DNA from: Paenibacillus aestuarii
GTDB lineage: Bacteria > Bacillota > Bacilli > Paenibacillales > NBRC-103111
Direction: 5' to 3'
Length of the DNA stretch: 64,000 bases
Assembly: GCF_027789125.1 (NCBI RefSeq)
Contig: NZ_JAQFVF010000092.1
Span: forward strand, 124,001-188,000
How positions within the stretch are numbered: position 1 is the first letter of the stretch; each line of letters opens with the position of its first letter. This document shows, one piece after another, positions 16,754 to 24,795 of the stretch. A program made the position numbers and the translations under genes. Below the pieces are notes generated by a model. That model saw nothing but the letters and a program-made list of their open reading frames with translations, made no database searches and was not told the DNA's origin.

Positions 16754-17365
16754 TTAATTACCTAGCGCTACATCGAGCAGCAGTTTGGTCATCGTTGTTT
16801 TCGTAATTCTGCCGACGACTTCAACCAGATCCTGGTCGGCGACCCGCTTGACGACAGGAAGAGTGTCGACTTGGTGCGAGATCAATTTGCGAGCGGCTTC
16901 GAGGACACTGTCTTCCAACCCCACAGTCACGATGTTCGGGTACCTAGTCATAACGAGTGAGATCGGCATTGATCCTGCTGCCGCATTCCCCAACGTGACT
17001 TTGAGCAAATCTTTGCGGGAGACGATCCCGAGCAGCATGCCTTGCGCATTGACAATCATCAAATTCCCCACATTTTCCAAAAAGAGAGACACAACTGCGT
17101 CACTGACCGTAACCGTCTCGCGAAGAACAACCGGGATGCCCATGACGTCCTTCACTTTCCGCGACTCTATGTTGATGAACGGCGACTCCTCCTGGGTAGC
17201 AGCTGTGCCAAGGAAGTACCCCACTTTCGGCTTCGCATCGATATATCTCAACATGACCAGCAAAGCAAGATCTGAGCGAATCGTCGGGCGGCTGATGCCG
17301 AGCAGTTCAGCGATACGTTCGCCTGTAATCGGCGCATGTTTCTTAACAAGATCGATAATCTCCAT
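16754..17365 (-). CDS. ccpN: CcpN-type repressor of gluconeogenic genes (HTH plus CBS pair)
   Basis: A DNA-binding repressor with an N-terminal winged helix (ITGERIAELLGISRPTIRSD, residues 13-32) and two CBS domains (about 70-200) that sense nucleotides. The DLALL...GYFLG linker is typical of CcpN. In B. subtilis CcpN represses gapB, pckA and the small RNA SR1 in the presence of glucose and is encoded with yqfL, exactly as here. The annotated ATG is conservative. The family N-terminus (xIELTxRQ) is encoded upstream in frame, and the ribosome site AAGGGAG is 30 nt from this ATG but 9 nt from an in-frame ATC at 17386. The true start may therefore be non-canonical. A likely target, gapB, lies in this window near 40 kb. 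Confidence 0.9.
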   Translation of the reverse strand: MEIIDLVKKHAPITGERIAELLGISRPTIRSDLALLVMLRYIDAKPKVGYFLGTAATQEESPFINIESRKVKDVMGIPVVLRETVTVSDAVVSLFLENVGNLMIVNAQGMLLGIVSRKDLLKVTLGNAAAGSMPISLVMTRYPNIVTVGLEDSVLEAARKLISHQVDTLPVVKRVADQDLVEVVGRITKTTMTKLLLDVALGN

Positions 17366-17561
17366 CTGGCGGGATGTAAGCTCGATGTTGATTCACTCCC
17401 TTCCACCAATTTAAGCAACTTAAATAGTGTGTATTATTTATTATATATTGTATATTATAAATCAAAATAACGGAAGTTCAAATTGTTAATCGCACATATT
17501 CTTCATATTTATCAAGCTTCAACGATTATGACATAATTGTTTGTAAACTTGGCGCAACTAT

Positions 17562-17594
17562 AAAAAGAGTCCCTTGATAACCCTCAAGGAACTC
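17562..17594 (-). terminator. Rho-independent terminator of the chromate transporter pair
   Basis: GAGTTCCTTGA pairs with TCAAGGGACTC on the minus strand, followed by TTTTTATAG, right after the second transporter gene. Confidence 0.75.
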
Positions 17595-17598
17595 TCCG

Positions 17599-18141
17599 CT
17601 ATTGGAAGAAAACGATACCCATAATGCCGGCAAACAGAATTACGATAAAAGGGTGAAGCTTGTACTTGATGATGCCCACGGCAACGCCAAAAGTAATGAG
17701 AATCATAGCTGCTTGATGCCAAGAAAAATGAACGCTGTCACTCCCCGACCACCCTAAACGAATCGCCGCGTAAATGATCAAACCGGTCACGACTGGGCGC
17801 AATCCGTAAAAAGTAGACTTGAACCAGCGATGGTTATGCCATTTGTACAGCACGGCTGAGAGAAATATAATCAGCAAGAGCGATGGCAGTACCATGCCTA
17901 ATGTAGCGATTATGGCGCCAAGAACGCCCGCTGTCTGATAGCCGATTAACGTCGCGCAATTCGTGGCGATCGGACCTGGCCCCGTTCCTGCCAAGGCAAC
18001 GGCATGATTGAATTGCTCCGGCTGCATCCATTGATGCGTCTCCACTTCATGCTGGATGATCGGAATCATCGCATAACCGCCGCCGAAGGAAATGAAGCCG
18101 ATTTTCAAAAATGTAAGAAATAAACTCCAAAGCACACTCAT
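17599..18141 (-). CDS. Chromate transporter, short-chain (second subunit)
   Basis: A membrane protein of about 180 residues and roughly six hydrophobic segments, belonging to the short-chain CHR family. The SFGGGYAMIPIIQHEV block near the N-terminus and the GTGPGPIATNCATLIGY block are characteristic. Short-chain CHR proteins usually occur as gene pairs whose products together make one antiparallel chromate or sulfate-like anion transporter. The upstream gene ends 10 bp before this start, so they form an operon. The GTG one codon earlier could also be the start. Chromate efflux is the family role. The physiological anion here is unknown. Confidence 0.9.
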   Translation of the reverse strand: MSVLWSLFLTFLKIGFISFGGGYAMIPIIQHEVETHQWMQPEQFNHAVALAGTGPGPIATNCATLIGYQTAGVLGAIIATLGMVLPSLLLIIFLSAVLYKWHNHRWFKSTFYGLRPVVTGLIIYAAIRLGWSGSDSVHFSWHQAAMILITFGVAVGIIKYKLHPFIVILFAGIMGIVFFQ

Positions 18142-18151
18142 CACCCCGTTC

Positions 18152-18796
18152 TCAAATCCCGTCAGCGATGAAATAATCCGCGTATTTGTAGCCGCTTGGC
18201 GTCACGGCCGCTTTTGCTCCCGCCTGTTTGATCGGGCTCCGCATCCCCATCCGCTCCTTGATCGCAACAACGCTAATGCCAAGAACGAATCCAAATAGGA
18301 TTACCAAGATCGGATGAATAGGCACAAACAGCAGGACTATCACGGTTGCCGCTGTTGCAGCGAACGTTAGTTTATCCACAATGCTGGATTTGGCCATCTT
18401 GTATCCGGCGGCAAGAATCAATCCGACGACTCCGGCACGTATGCCTTCCACGAGAGCTTGTGTCTTCGGATAATGCGCAACGAAACCATACAGCAAGCTT
18501 AACCCCAGCACGATAATAAAGGTTGGAAGCGTGATGCCGATGACGGCTACAACCGCTCCCATGACACCTGCCAGATGATAGCCGACCATCGCCGATGCGT
18601 TAACACCGATACCGCCAGGCGCAGCCCCGGCAATCGATAGCATTTCCGCCATCTCGTCCTCATTCATCCAGCCATTCTTCTCGACGACTTCCTTCTCAAT
18701 CGCCGGGATCATCGCATAACCACCGCCAAACGTAACGGGACTAATACGAAGAAATGTCCAAAAAATATCCAAGAGCTTTTTCATGTTGTTTGGCAT
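18152..18796 (-). CDS. Chromate transporter, short-chain (first subunit)
   Basis: The first of two paired CHR-family membrane proteins, 214 residues with about six membrane segments. It has FGGGYAMIPAIEKEVV after the first segment and AGAAPGGIGVNASAMVGY, paralogous to the GTGPGPIA block of its partner. GGGGAGG nine bases before ATG 18796 fixes the start over an upstream in-frame codon. The C-terminus carries an extra 25-residue cytoplasmic tail (KQAGAKAAVTPSGYKYAD) that the partner lacks. It probably forms a heterodimeric anion exporter with the next gene. Confidence 0.9.
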   Translation of the reverse strand: MPNNMKKLLDIFWTFLRISPVTFGGGYAMIPAIEKEVVEKNGWMNEDEMAEMLSIAGAAPGGIGVNASAMVGYHLAGVMGAVVAVIGITLPTFIIVLGLSLLYGFVAHYPKTQALVEGIRAGVVGLILAAGYKMAKSSIVDKLTFAATAATVIVLLFVPIHPILVILFGFVLGISVVAIKERMGMRSPIKQAGAKAAVTPSGYKYADYFIADGI

Positions 18797-18864
18797 GTTG
18801 GTTGACCTCCCCTGCACTTAATTCTATTTTGAACGAAAGTGAAGGAAATGTCCAATTAATTTAT

Positions 18865-19026
18865 TTAATGAGATGGCAAATCACACCTTATAAAGCGTGA
18901 TTCCTCCCCACTTTTAATTCCGACAATCCCGATTTGTCCCATGAGTTTATTTCCTTTTGGACGTAAGTTCTTTTGCCAGTCAGTTTGTAAAAATCGTTGC
19001 TCCGGGACAGTTTTTCCGTTAGGCAA
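18865..19026 (-). CDS. Hypothetical 53-residue protein with TTG start
   Basis: A short basic frame beginning MPNGKTVPEQRFLQTDWQ. Its only solid support is the strong ribosome site AAAGGGAGG, eight bases before a TTG at 19026. The frame is also open to an ATG at 19047, but that would place the ribosome site inside the gene. The peptide has a glycine-rich MGQIGIVGIKSG stretch and no recognisable domain. It lies between the divergent chromate-transporter and MerR-type genes. It could be an artefact. Confidence 0.35.
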   Translation of the reverse strand: MPNGKTVPEQRFLQTDWQKNLRPKGNKLMGQIGIVGIKSGEESRFIRCDLPSH

Positions 19027-19110
19027 GCTACGCACCTCCCTTTCCATGCATACAATACTTCAGTGACGACCACGCAGTGACCCAGAATGAATCACGAAAG
19101 GGCGACTTCG

Positions 19111-20379
19111 ATGACAGTGAAGAAAACATACAAACTTTCTGAAATAGCCACTAAGCTCGGAAAAAAGCGATCCACTCTGGCGGAGTGGTCGAATCAATTC
19201 CGTGAATTTTTACCTACGTCCGGGAGCGGCTCGATGTTGAAATACTCCGAAGATACCATGGAAGTATTTCAAGTCATTGCTAAGATGAGAGAAATGCACA
19301 AATCTTACGCGAATATCAAAGACTACTTAAAAAACAGGGGACAGCGAGCTTTTATCGCGAGCGTGGATGCGCCAGTGTACACCCCGGAAGATACGGAAAC
19401 CAAAGCCGTCACGACGGATGATAGGCAGCCCACCGCCGCGATCAGCCATCTCGCACAGGATACCGTGCTCAATGCTCCAATGCCGGAAACGCTGCCCAGC
19501 GACCCTCTGCTGCTAACGGCGCCCACCGCTTCTTCGAACCAAGCGACGCTAATGCCAGATGCCAAAAGCCCGATCCGTGCAGCCGCGCACTTACTGTCCA
19601 GCCATTTTGAGGGCATTGCCAGTGAAATGACGGAGCAGCGCGGTATCATTCAACAGCTGCAGCAGCATGCGCAGACGGTCACGGAACAGAACGTGCAACT
19701 GCAAGGCATCGCTGGCGAGGTGAGTGAGCTTCGCAGCCAGATTCATCAAGTGACGCAGCAGATGCAGACGGTTACAGAGCAGATCAAGATGCTGCAGAAC
19801 ATGACCGCCGACTCCATCGTGCTGCGGGGCAGCATTCAGCAGTTGAAACAACAGCTCCAGCCCGTCTTGGAGCAGCTCGCGCAAGCGCAAGGCATGGCTG
19901 GCGAAGTCAGCGAGCTGCGCGGCGGCATCGTTCAGCTGAAGCAGCAGCTCCAGCATGCCGGCGAACAGAACGCGCGGCTGCAAGGCATGGCTGGCGAAGT
20001 CAGCGAGCTGCGCGGCGGCATCGTTCAGCTGAAGCAGCAGCTCCAGCATTCCGTGGAGCAGCTCGCGCAAACGCAGAGCCTAGCCGGCGAAGTCAGCGAG
20101 CTGCGAGGCGGCATCGCGCAGCTGAAGCAGCAGCTCCAGAATGCCGGCGAACAGAACGCGCGACTGCAAGGCATGGCTGGCGAGGTCAGTGAGCTGCGCA
20201 GCAGCATCGTGCAAGTGAATCAGCGCGTCCAGGCCCTGGCTGAACAGAACAAACAAGGGGAGCTGCTGGCTACCGCTTCGGAGGCCTTGACTCAGTATGA
20301 CAGGTTGGGAGAACAAATGATCAAACAACAAGGCCAGATAAATCAGATGGCAAAGCTGCTAGGTTGGCGAATGGAATAG
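19111..20379 (+). CDS. MerR-type HTH protein with long repetitive coiled coil
   Basis: A 422-residue protein with a MerR-like winged helix at the N-terminus (YKLSEIATKLGKKRSTLAEW, about residues 6-25, then a second helix pair to about 75). A Pro/Thr-rich linker follows (80-160), then seven consecutive 31-residue coiled-coil repeats (168-384) with the core AGEVSELRGGIVQLKQQLQ, and a short tail. The layout resembles chromosome-anchoring or plasmid DNA-binding proteins such as RacA and DUF3967-type proteins rather than metal or drug-sensing MerR regulators. The middle repeats are nearly identical in DNA, so copy number may vary between strains. The start at 19111 has AAGGG eight bases upstream. 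Its function is unknown. Confidence 0.8.
   Translation: MTVKKTYKLSEIATKLGKKRSTLAEWSNQFREFLPTSGSGSMLKYSEDTMEVFQVIAKMREMHKSYANIKDYLKNRGQRAFIASVDAPVYTPEDTETKAVTTDDRQPTAAISHLAQDTVLNAPMPETLPSDPLLLTAPTASSNQATLMPDAKSPIRAAAHLLSSHFEGIASEMTEQRGIIQQLQQHAQTVTEQNVQLQGIAGEVSELRSQIHQVTQQMQTVTEQIKMLQNMTADSIVLRGSIQQLKQQLQPVLEQLAQAQGMAGEVSELRGGIVQLKQQLQHAGEQNARLQGMAGEVSELRGGIVQLKQQLQHSVEQLAQTQSLAGEVSELRGGIAQLKQQLQNAGEQNARLQGMAGEVSELRSSIVQVNQRVQALAEQNKQGELLATASEALTQYDRLGEQMIKQQGQINQMAKLLGWRME
19612..20262 (+). repeat. Seven 93-bp tandem coding repeats
   Basis: Units start at 19612, 19705, 19798, 19891, 19984, 20077 and 20170. Each encodes 31 residues of coiled coil. Units four to seven are the most alike at DNA level, which points to recent duplication. 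Confidence 0.9.
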
Positions 20380-20389
20380 CGTAACCCTA

Positions 20390-20425
20390 CAAGGGCTTCT
20401 TTGATCCGATCGAAAGGCCCTTTTC
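20390..20425 (+). terminator. Probable rho-independent terminator
   Basis: AAGGGC pairs with GCCCTT around an internal GAT/ATC stem, followed by TTTTCTGC and a later T tract, 12 bp after the coiled-coil gene. Confidence 0.6.
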
Positions 20426-20504
20426 TGCTTTCTTTTTAGCCATGACGGTATGTAGTGTTGGACAAGCCTAGTGATTTTAGGCATACCACGCATATAAAAT
20501 TACT

Positions 20505-20533
20505 TTGACAGACATAGTAACTTCATGTATAGT
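20505..20533 (+). promoter_or_regulatory. Consensus sigma-A promoter of the PadR operon
   Basis: TTGACA (20505-20510), a 17-bp spacer and TATAGT (20528-20533) lie directly upstream of the PadR gene. Confidence 0.8.
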
Positions 20534-20554
20534 GTAAATCAGGAGGTGATGGTC

Positions 20555-20884
20555 ATGGTCGATCTCAAGATCACATCGGATTTGATTCGCGGGCATACCG
20601 ATACAATTATTCTTAAACTGCTGCAAAGCGGCGACAAATATGGATATGAAATCAGCAAATTGATTCACAGCAACTCCGGAGGCGAATATGAGCTCAAGGA
20701 AGCGACGATGTATTCCAGCTTGAAGCGTTTGGAGCAGGAAGAGAATATTAGTTCCTACTGGGGCGATGAAACGCAGGGCGGACGCAGGAAATATTATCGG
20801 ATTACGGATAAAGGCATGCTCACTTATTCGAGCAACATCAGCAATTGGGAATATGCCAAAAAAATTCTAGAACGCTTATTATAA
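20555..20884 (+). CDS. PadR-family transcriptional regulator
   Basis: A 109-residue winged-helix regulator of the PadR family. The marks are HTDTIILKLLQSGDKYGYEI, the recognition region KEATMYSSLKRLEQ and the wing GGRRKYYRITDKG. I selected ATG 20555, eight bases after AGGAGG. It heads a run of three same-strand genes (pentapeptide-repeat protein 18 bp downstream, then an MFS exporter). PadR regulators commonly repress neighbouring membrane-protein or drug-efflux genes and release DNA on binding a hydrophobic ligand. A consensus promoter lies upstream. Autoregulation is likely but not shown. Confidence 0.92.
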   Translation: MVDLKITSDLIRGHTDTIILKLLQSGDKYGYEISKLIHSNSGGEYELKEATMYSSLKRLEQEENISSYWGDETQGGRRKYYRITDKGMLTYSSNISNWEYAKKILERLL

Positions 20885-20902
20885 GAAAGGTGGAATATAA
20901 AT

Positions 20903-21619
20903 ATGAATAACCGCTTAACGAAATATCTGGATGACATTTTCTCGCGTTATGAGGATATCAAGCCGATTCGCGAGCTGAAGGAAGAACTTTCTTCCGATTT
21001 GCAAGAGCGGCTGCTGGACTTGAAGAATGAAGGTTTTGACGAAGATGCAGCGTATCAACGGACCATTGCCTCCGTCGGCGAAATTTCCGAGTTAATTGAA
21101 AGTATTCACGCGAATACAACGAAGCTGCAGCAAATTGTCGGCATGGATTTCTCGATGAAAAACTTGCAAAATTCCGATTTCAAAGCGATCCGTATGCATG
21201 GCGGCAAGTTTAATTACAGCAATCTGCAGGAATCTGATTTCAGCCAATCTGATTTAAAATACTGCACATTCAAATGCAGCAATCTGGATCGCTGCAACTT
21301 CGATGGCGCCGATCTGACAGGCGCGGCAATCACCAAGTCCAACTTGAAGGGTGCCAGCTTCGTGGGAAGCATTTTGGATGAGGTGGATTTCGGCTCTTCG
21401 GAACTCAGCGGGGTCAACTTTGATAACATGACATTTAAGGGTACGGTTTTCAAACATACAGGACTTCGCGGGACGACATTCCGCAATGCGGTCTTTCATC
21501 AAGTCACTTTCAATACGGAAGTGAAAAAGGCAGTTTTCGATGGTGCCCAGATGGATAAAGCCACCTATGCCCTGCTGAAAGGATTTAAGGCCAATTTGGA
21601 AAAAGTGACAATTATTTAG
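20903..21619 (+). CDS. Pentapeptide-repeat protein with permease-prefix-like N-terminus
   Basis: A 238-residue soluble protein. Residues 1-75 (LTKYLDDIFSRYEDIKPIRE, then DEDAAYQRTIASVGEISELI) look like the short helical domain that usually precedes permeases in PadR-linked operons (permease prefix or DUF1700-like). From about residue 85 to 225 it switches to pentapeptide repeats of the A(D/N)Lxx type (LQNSDFKAI, LQESDFSQSDL, LDRCNFDGADL, LKGASF), predicted to form a right-handed quadrilateral beta-helix. Some pentapeptide proteins mimic DNA and protect gyrase, as Qnr does. The fusion to a PadR-type prefix domain is unusual. It follows the PadR gene by 18 bp in one operon. Confidence 0.88.
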   Translation: MNNRLTKYLDDIFSRYEDIKPIRELKEELSSDLQERLLDLKNEGFDEDAAYQRTIASVGEISELIESIHANTTKLQQIVGMDFSMKNLQNSDFKAIRMHGGKFNYSNLQESDFSQSDLKYCTFKCSNLDRCNFDGADLTGAAITKSNLKGASFVGSILDEVDFGSSELSGVNFDNMTFKGTVFKHTGLRGTTFRNAVFHQVTFNTEVKKAVFDGAQMDKATYALLKGFKANLEKVTII

Positions 21620-21642
21620 TAGGATGTATTTTAATAAGATAC

Positions 21643-21665
21643 ACTAATACGACATCAGTGTTAGT
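21643..21665. promoter_or_regulatory. Dyad-symmetric operator candidate before the MFS gene
   Basis: ACTAATAC and GTGTTAGT form an 8-bp dyad with one mismatch and a 7-bp centre, immediately upstream of the MFS ribosome site. It could be a repressor site or a small hairpin in the leader. Confidence 0.35.
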
Positions 21666-21682
21666 AAAGAAAGGGTTTGAAT

Positions 21683-23219
21683 ATGACGGCGCAAACCAAA
21701 AACAAAGGTATTGGCATTATAATCGCAGGCCTCCTGCTGGGCATTCTCATGGCTTCGATGGATAACACAATCGTTTCAACGGCCATGGGAACGATCGTCG
21801 GTGAGCTGGGCGGACTGGACAAATTCGTCTGGGTCACCTCCGCCTACATGGTAGCTGAAATGGCCGGAATGCCGATCTTCGGCAAATTGTCCGATATGTA
21901 CGGGCGCAAGCGCTTTTTTATTTTTGGCATCCTCGTATTTATGCTTGGGTCTATTCTCTGCGGCACAGCTCACTCCATCATTGAGCTAAGCATCTATCGG
22001 GCCATTCAAGGGATCGGCGGCGGCGCATTAGTCCCGATCGCGTTCACCATTATGTTCGACGCGGTACCGCTGGAGGCCCGCGGCAAGCTCGGCGGTTTAT
22101 TCGGCGCGGTATTCGGCATGTCCAGCATCTTCGGGCCGCTGCTTGGCGCATACATTACTGATTATGTCAATTGGCAATGGGTGTTTTACATCAATCTGCC
22201 GCTGGGCATTATCGCCTTTATTTTTATCGCCCTTTTCTATCACGAATCGCACGAGCATTCCAAGCAAAAAATCGACTGGTGGGGCGCTGTCTCGCTGGTC
22301 GGCGCTGTAATCTGCCTCATGTTCGCCCTTGAGCTCGGAGGCAAAACGTATGCGTGGGACTCTTCGCAAATCATCGGCTTGTTTGCTGGCTTTGCTCTGC
22401 TGACGATCCTCTTCCTGTTGATTGAGCGGAAGGTGTCCGAACCGATTATTTCGTTCGATATGTTCAAAAACCGCTTGTACGCATCCAGCAATTTGGTCGC
22501 TATTTTCAGCGGGGCTGCTTTTATTACGGCTTCGGTGTATATTCCGATCTATGTCCAGGGCGTACTCGGCGGAACGGCAACGAACTCCGGCCTGGTGCTC
22601 CTGCCGATGATGCTGGGTTCCGTTGTGACTGCGACGGCCGGCGGCTTTTTGATGACGAAGATCAGCTATCGCGCCATTATGATTCCGGCATGTGTCATTC
22701 TCGTCGGCGGCACGCTGCTGCTGACCACTTTATCGGCTACATCGCCGCGCTGGCTCGTTACGATCTACATGATCGTCGTCGGCTTAGGCATTGGCGCTTC
22801 TTTCTCCGTGCTGAGCAACGCAGCGATTCATCTCTTCGACGCCCGTAAGCGCGGGGCGGCTAGCGCGACGCTCAATTTCTTGCGCTCGCTCGGCATGACC
22901 CTGGGGATCACCGTCTTCGGGATCATCCAGAGCCATTCGTTCACGAGCAAGCTGGCTGCAGCCTTTGCTGGCGGCGGCGGGCAAATGCCGCAGGGCTCGC
23001 TGACGAGCGATCCGCACAGCTTGCTCGATCCTGCAAAAGCGGCTGGATATTCCCGCGCCGATTCTGGATAAGATTACAGCGGCGTTATCGTCGTCCATCG
23101 TGCATACATTTGGTTGGACGGTTCTGCCCGCCGCGCTGGCGCTCATCTGTGCCTTCGCGATGAGCAAGGAAAAGCTGGACCCTGCGCAGCAGGAAGGCCA
23201 GCCTTCGGTCGCGCATTAA
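21683..23219 (+). pseudogene. DHA2-type MFS multidrug exporter with a late frameshift
   Basis: A proton-driven drug exporter of the EmrB/QacA type, about 512 residues and 14 membrane helices if read through. Family marks are LMASMDNTIVSTAMGTI in helix 1 (motif D1), GKLSDMYGRKRFF (motif A) and RAIQGIGGGALVPIAF (motif B). The uninterrupted frame ends at 23071 after AKAAGYSRADSG. One base fewer in the AAAA run at 23035-23038 restores the expected ending (RLDIPAPILDKI onward) through the last helix to a stop at 23219. It is therefore a real frameshift or a sequence error. If real, the last membrane helix is lost. AAAGGG seven bases before ATG 21683 sets the start. Confidence 0.8.
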
Positions 23220-23265
23220 AAAAAGAAACCAACTGGACGGTGGGTCCAGTTGGTTTCTTTTTTTG
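23218..23265. terminator. Strong bidirectional terminator after the MFS gene
   Basis: AAAGAAACCAACTGGA pairs perfectly with TCCAGTTGGTTTCTTT around a 6-nt loop, flanked by A and T runs. It overlaps the restored MFS stop codon, which supports the read-through gene end. Confidence 0.9.
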
Positions 23266-23412
23266 CCATGGGCGGGCCCGTGGGCTGAGTCCATGCCTCC
23301 GCCAGGCTCCGAAAGCGGCTTTATCCGCTCATTGACGCCCCGGAGATACCTTCACCGGTCTCTAGAGCGGATCTCACGCGTTAGACCCACTGGCGAAGCT
23401 TTCACAGTCCCT

Positions 23413-24615
23413 CTAGAGGCCAGCTCCCGCTGTCACACGCCCGAAGCGCTGCGTCGCCGCAATCAGCTTCGCCACAGCTTCCGCATCCTCGGGCAGCGGT
23501 TTGTCCGCGCGCTTCGCCCGGATAATGCTGCTGAGCAGCTGTTCCGGCATTTCCGGGTCGGAGGAGCTCGCCGTCAGCGCGACAATGAGCTGTAGCTCCG
23601 GTACAACAAACACCCGCTGGCCGTCTGCTCCCGATGCATAAAAGGCGTCGTACCTTTTCGTATCGCCATCAAAAAGCGCCCGGCTAACAGGCTTGCTCCA
23701 CCAATAGTAACCGTAGCCGCCCTGCAAACCGTCCCGATGATTCAGGATCACCCGCTTCACCAGCGACTCCTGAATCCATCCCTTCGGGATGATGGTCTTG
23801 CCTTCCCACTCGCCGTCTTTCATATACAACAAACCGAGCTTGGCCATATCGCGCGCACTTATGCCGATCGACCAAGAACCAATCGTATGCCCCTGCGGGT
23901 CATGATTCCAATTCACGAGACGGATGCCGAGCGGCGCAAACAGCCGCGACTTTGCATAATCGAGCAAAGATTCGCCTGTCGCCTTATGTAAAAGCGCAGA
24001 CATCAGATGCGCATCGCCGTTGCTGTAATTGAAAGCCATCCCTGGGGCATACTTAGGAGAGTGGTTCAAAATGACTTGCACCCAATTCTCCCCAGCCATC
24101 ATCGCGTGGGAAGACTGCTCGTTTTCGTTGTTCCACGCAAGCCCCGATGTCATTGAGAGCAAATGTCCGACCCGTACATCGCCTTTCAGCGGAACATTGG
24201 ACCATTCCGGAAAATAGTCGCTAACCCGCGCCGCTGTAGCGCCAGGTAATTTATTGTCTGCAATAGCTATACCCGTCAGTGCAGAAGTAAAGCTTTTGGT
24301 CACCGACTTGACATCCTGCAGACTAATTTCGTTCAAGCCTTCTCTATACGCCTCGGCAACGATGTACCCTTTACGGATTATCACCATGCTGTTCACATTA
24401 CGTTCCGAAAAAGTGTCGATCGTCTCGGCCAGATGCGCCGAATCCAATCCTTGAGCCTCAGGCGCAGCTGTCCGCCAGCCTTCGGTCGGCCAGTAATGCT
24501 CGCTAGCAACCGGTAGGCTTACTTTGGGCTTGACCAAATTCATGTGTCCAGAACCTGCCGCATCAGGTCTGGACGATAATTGACTACCTTGGACATGTTT
24601 CCTCTTTTTGTTCAC
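23413..24615 (-). CDS. Serine hydrolase of the beta-lactamase (class C) family
   Basis: A 400-residue penicillin-binding-protein-like hydrolase. The nucleophile motif SxxK is in SVTKSFTS, the second motif YSN in FNYSNGDAHL, and the third motif is a plausible degenerate block around YASGADGQRVF. The enzyme looks cytoplasmic or atypically exported, since no clear signal peptide is present and the N-terminus is polar (NKKRKHVQGSQLSS). Family members act as esterases, D-amino peptidases or nylon-oligomer-type hydrolases, and the substrate is unknown. I chose the GTG at 24615 because GGGAGG is 11 bases upstream. The ATG at 24624 is only two bases from it. Confidence 0.85.
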   Translation of the reverse strand: MNKKRKHVQGSQLSSRPDAAGSGHMNLVKPKVSLPVASEHYWPTEGWRTAAPEAQGLDSAHLAETIDTFSERNVNSMVIIRKGYIVAEAYREGLNEISLQDVKSVTKSFTSALTGIAIADNKLPGATAARVSDYFPEWSNVPLKGDVRVGHLLSMTSGLAWNNENEQSSHAMMAGENWVQVILNHSPKYAPGMAFNYSNGDAHLMSALLHKATGESLLDYAKSRLFAPLGIRLVNWNHDPQGHTIGSWSIGISARDMAKLGLLYMKDGEWEGKTIIPKGWIQESLVKRVILNHRDGLQGGYGYYWWSKPVSRALFDGDTKRYDAFYASGADGQRVFVVPELQLIVALTASSSDPEMPEQLLSSIIRAKRADKPLPEDAEAVAKLIAATQRFGRVTAGAGL

Positions 24616-24795
24616 TCCACTCATATCCTCCCGAAAAGTAGTTTCATTATACAACAAATACTACTCCGAAGTTATGAACGAATTATGTCCTATACCTTAA
24701 TCAAATCTAAATTTAAGCTTAAAATAACCTTAATTTTCCTTTTGCAAAATGAAGCCCGCCCTCCCTGAGATCACCTAGCCAGGCAAAGCACTTTT

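Noticed and set aside
18372..18380. Single TTATCCACA (DnaA box) in the chromate transporter gene
   Set aside because: A lone copy inside a coding region is expected by chance in a genome of this size.
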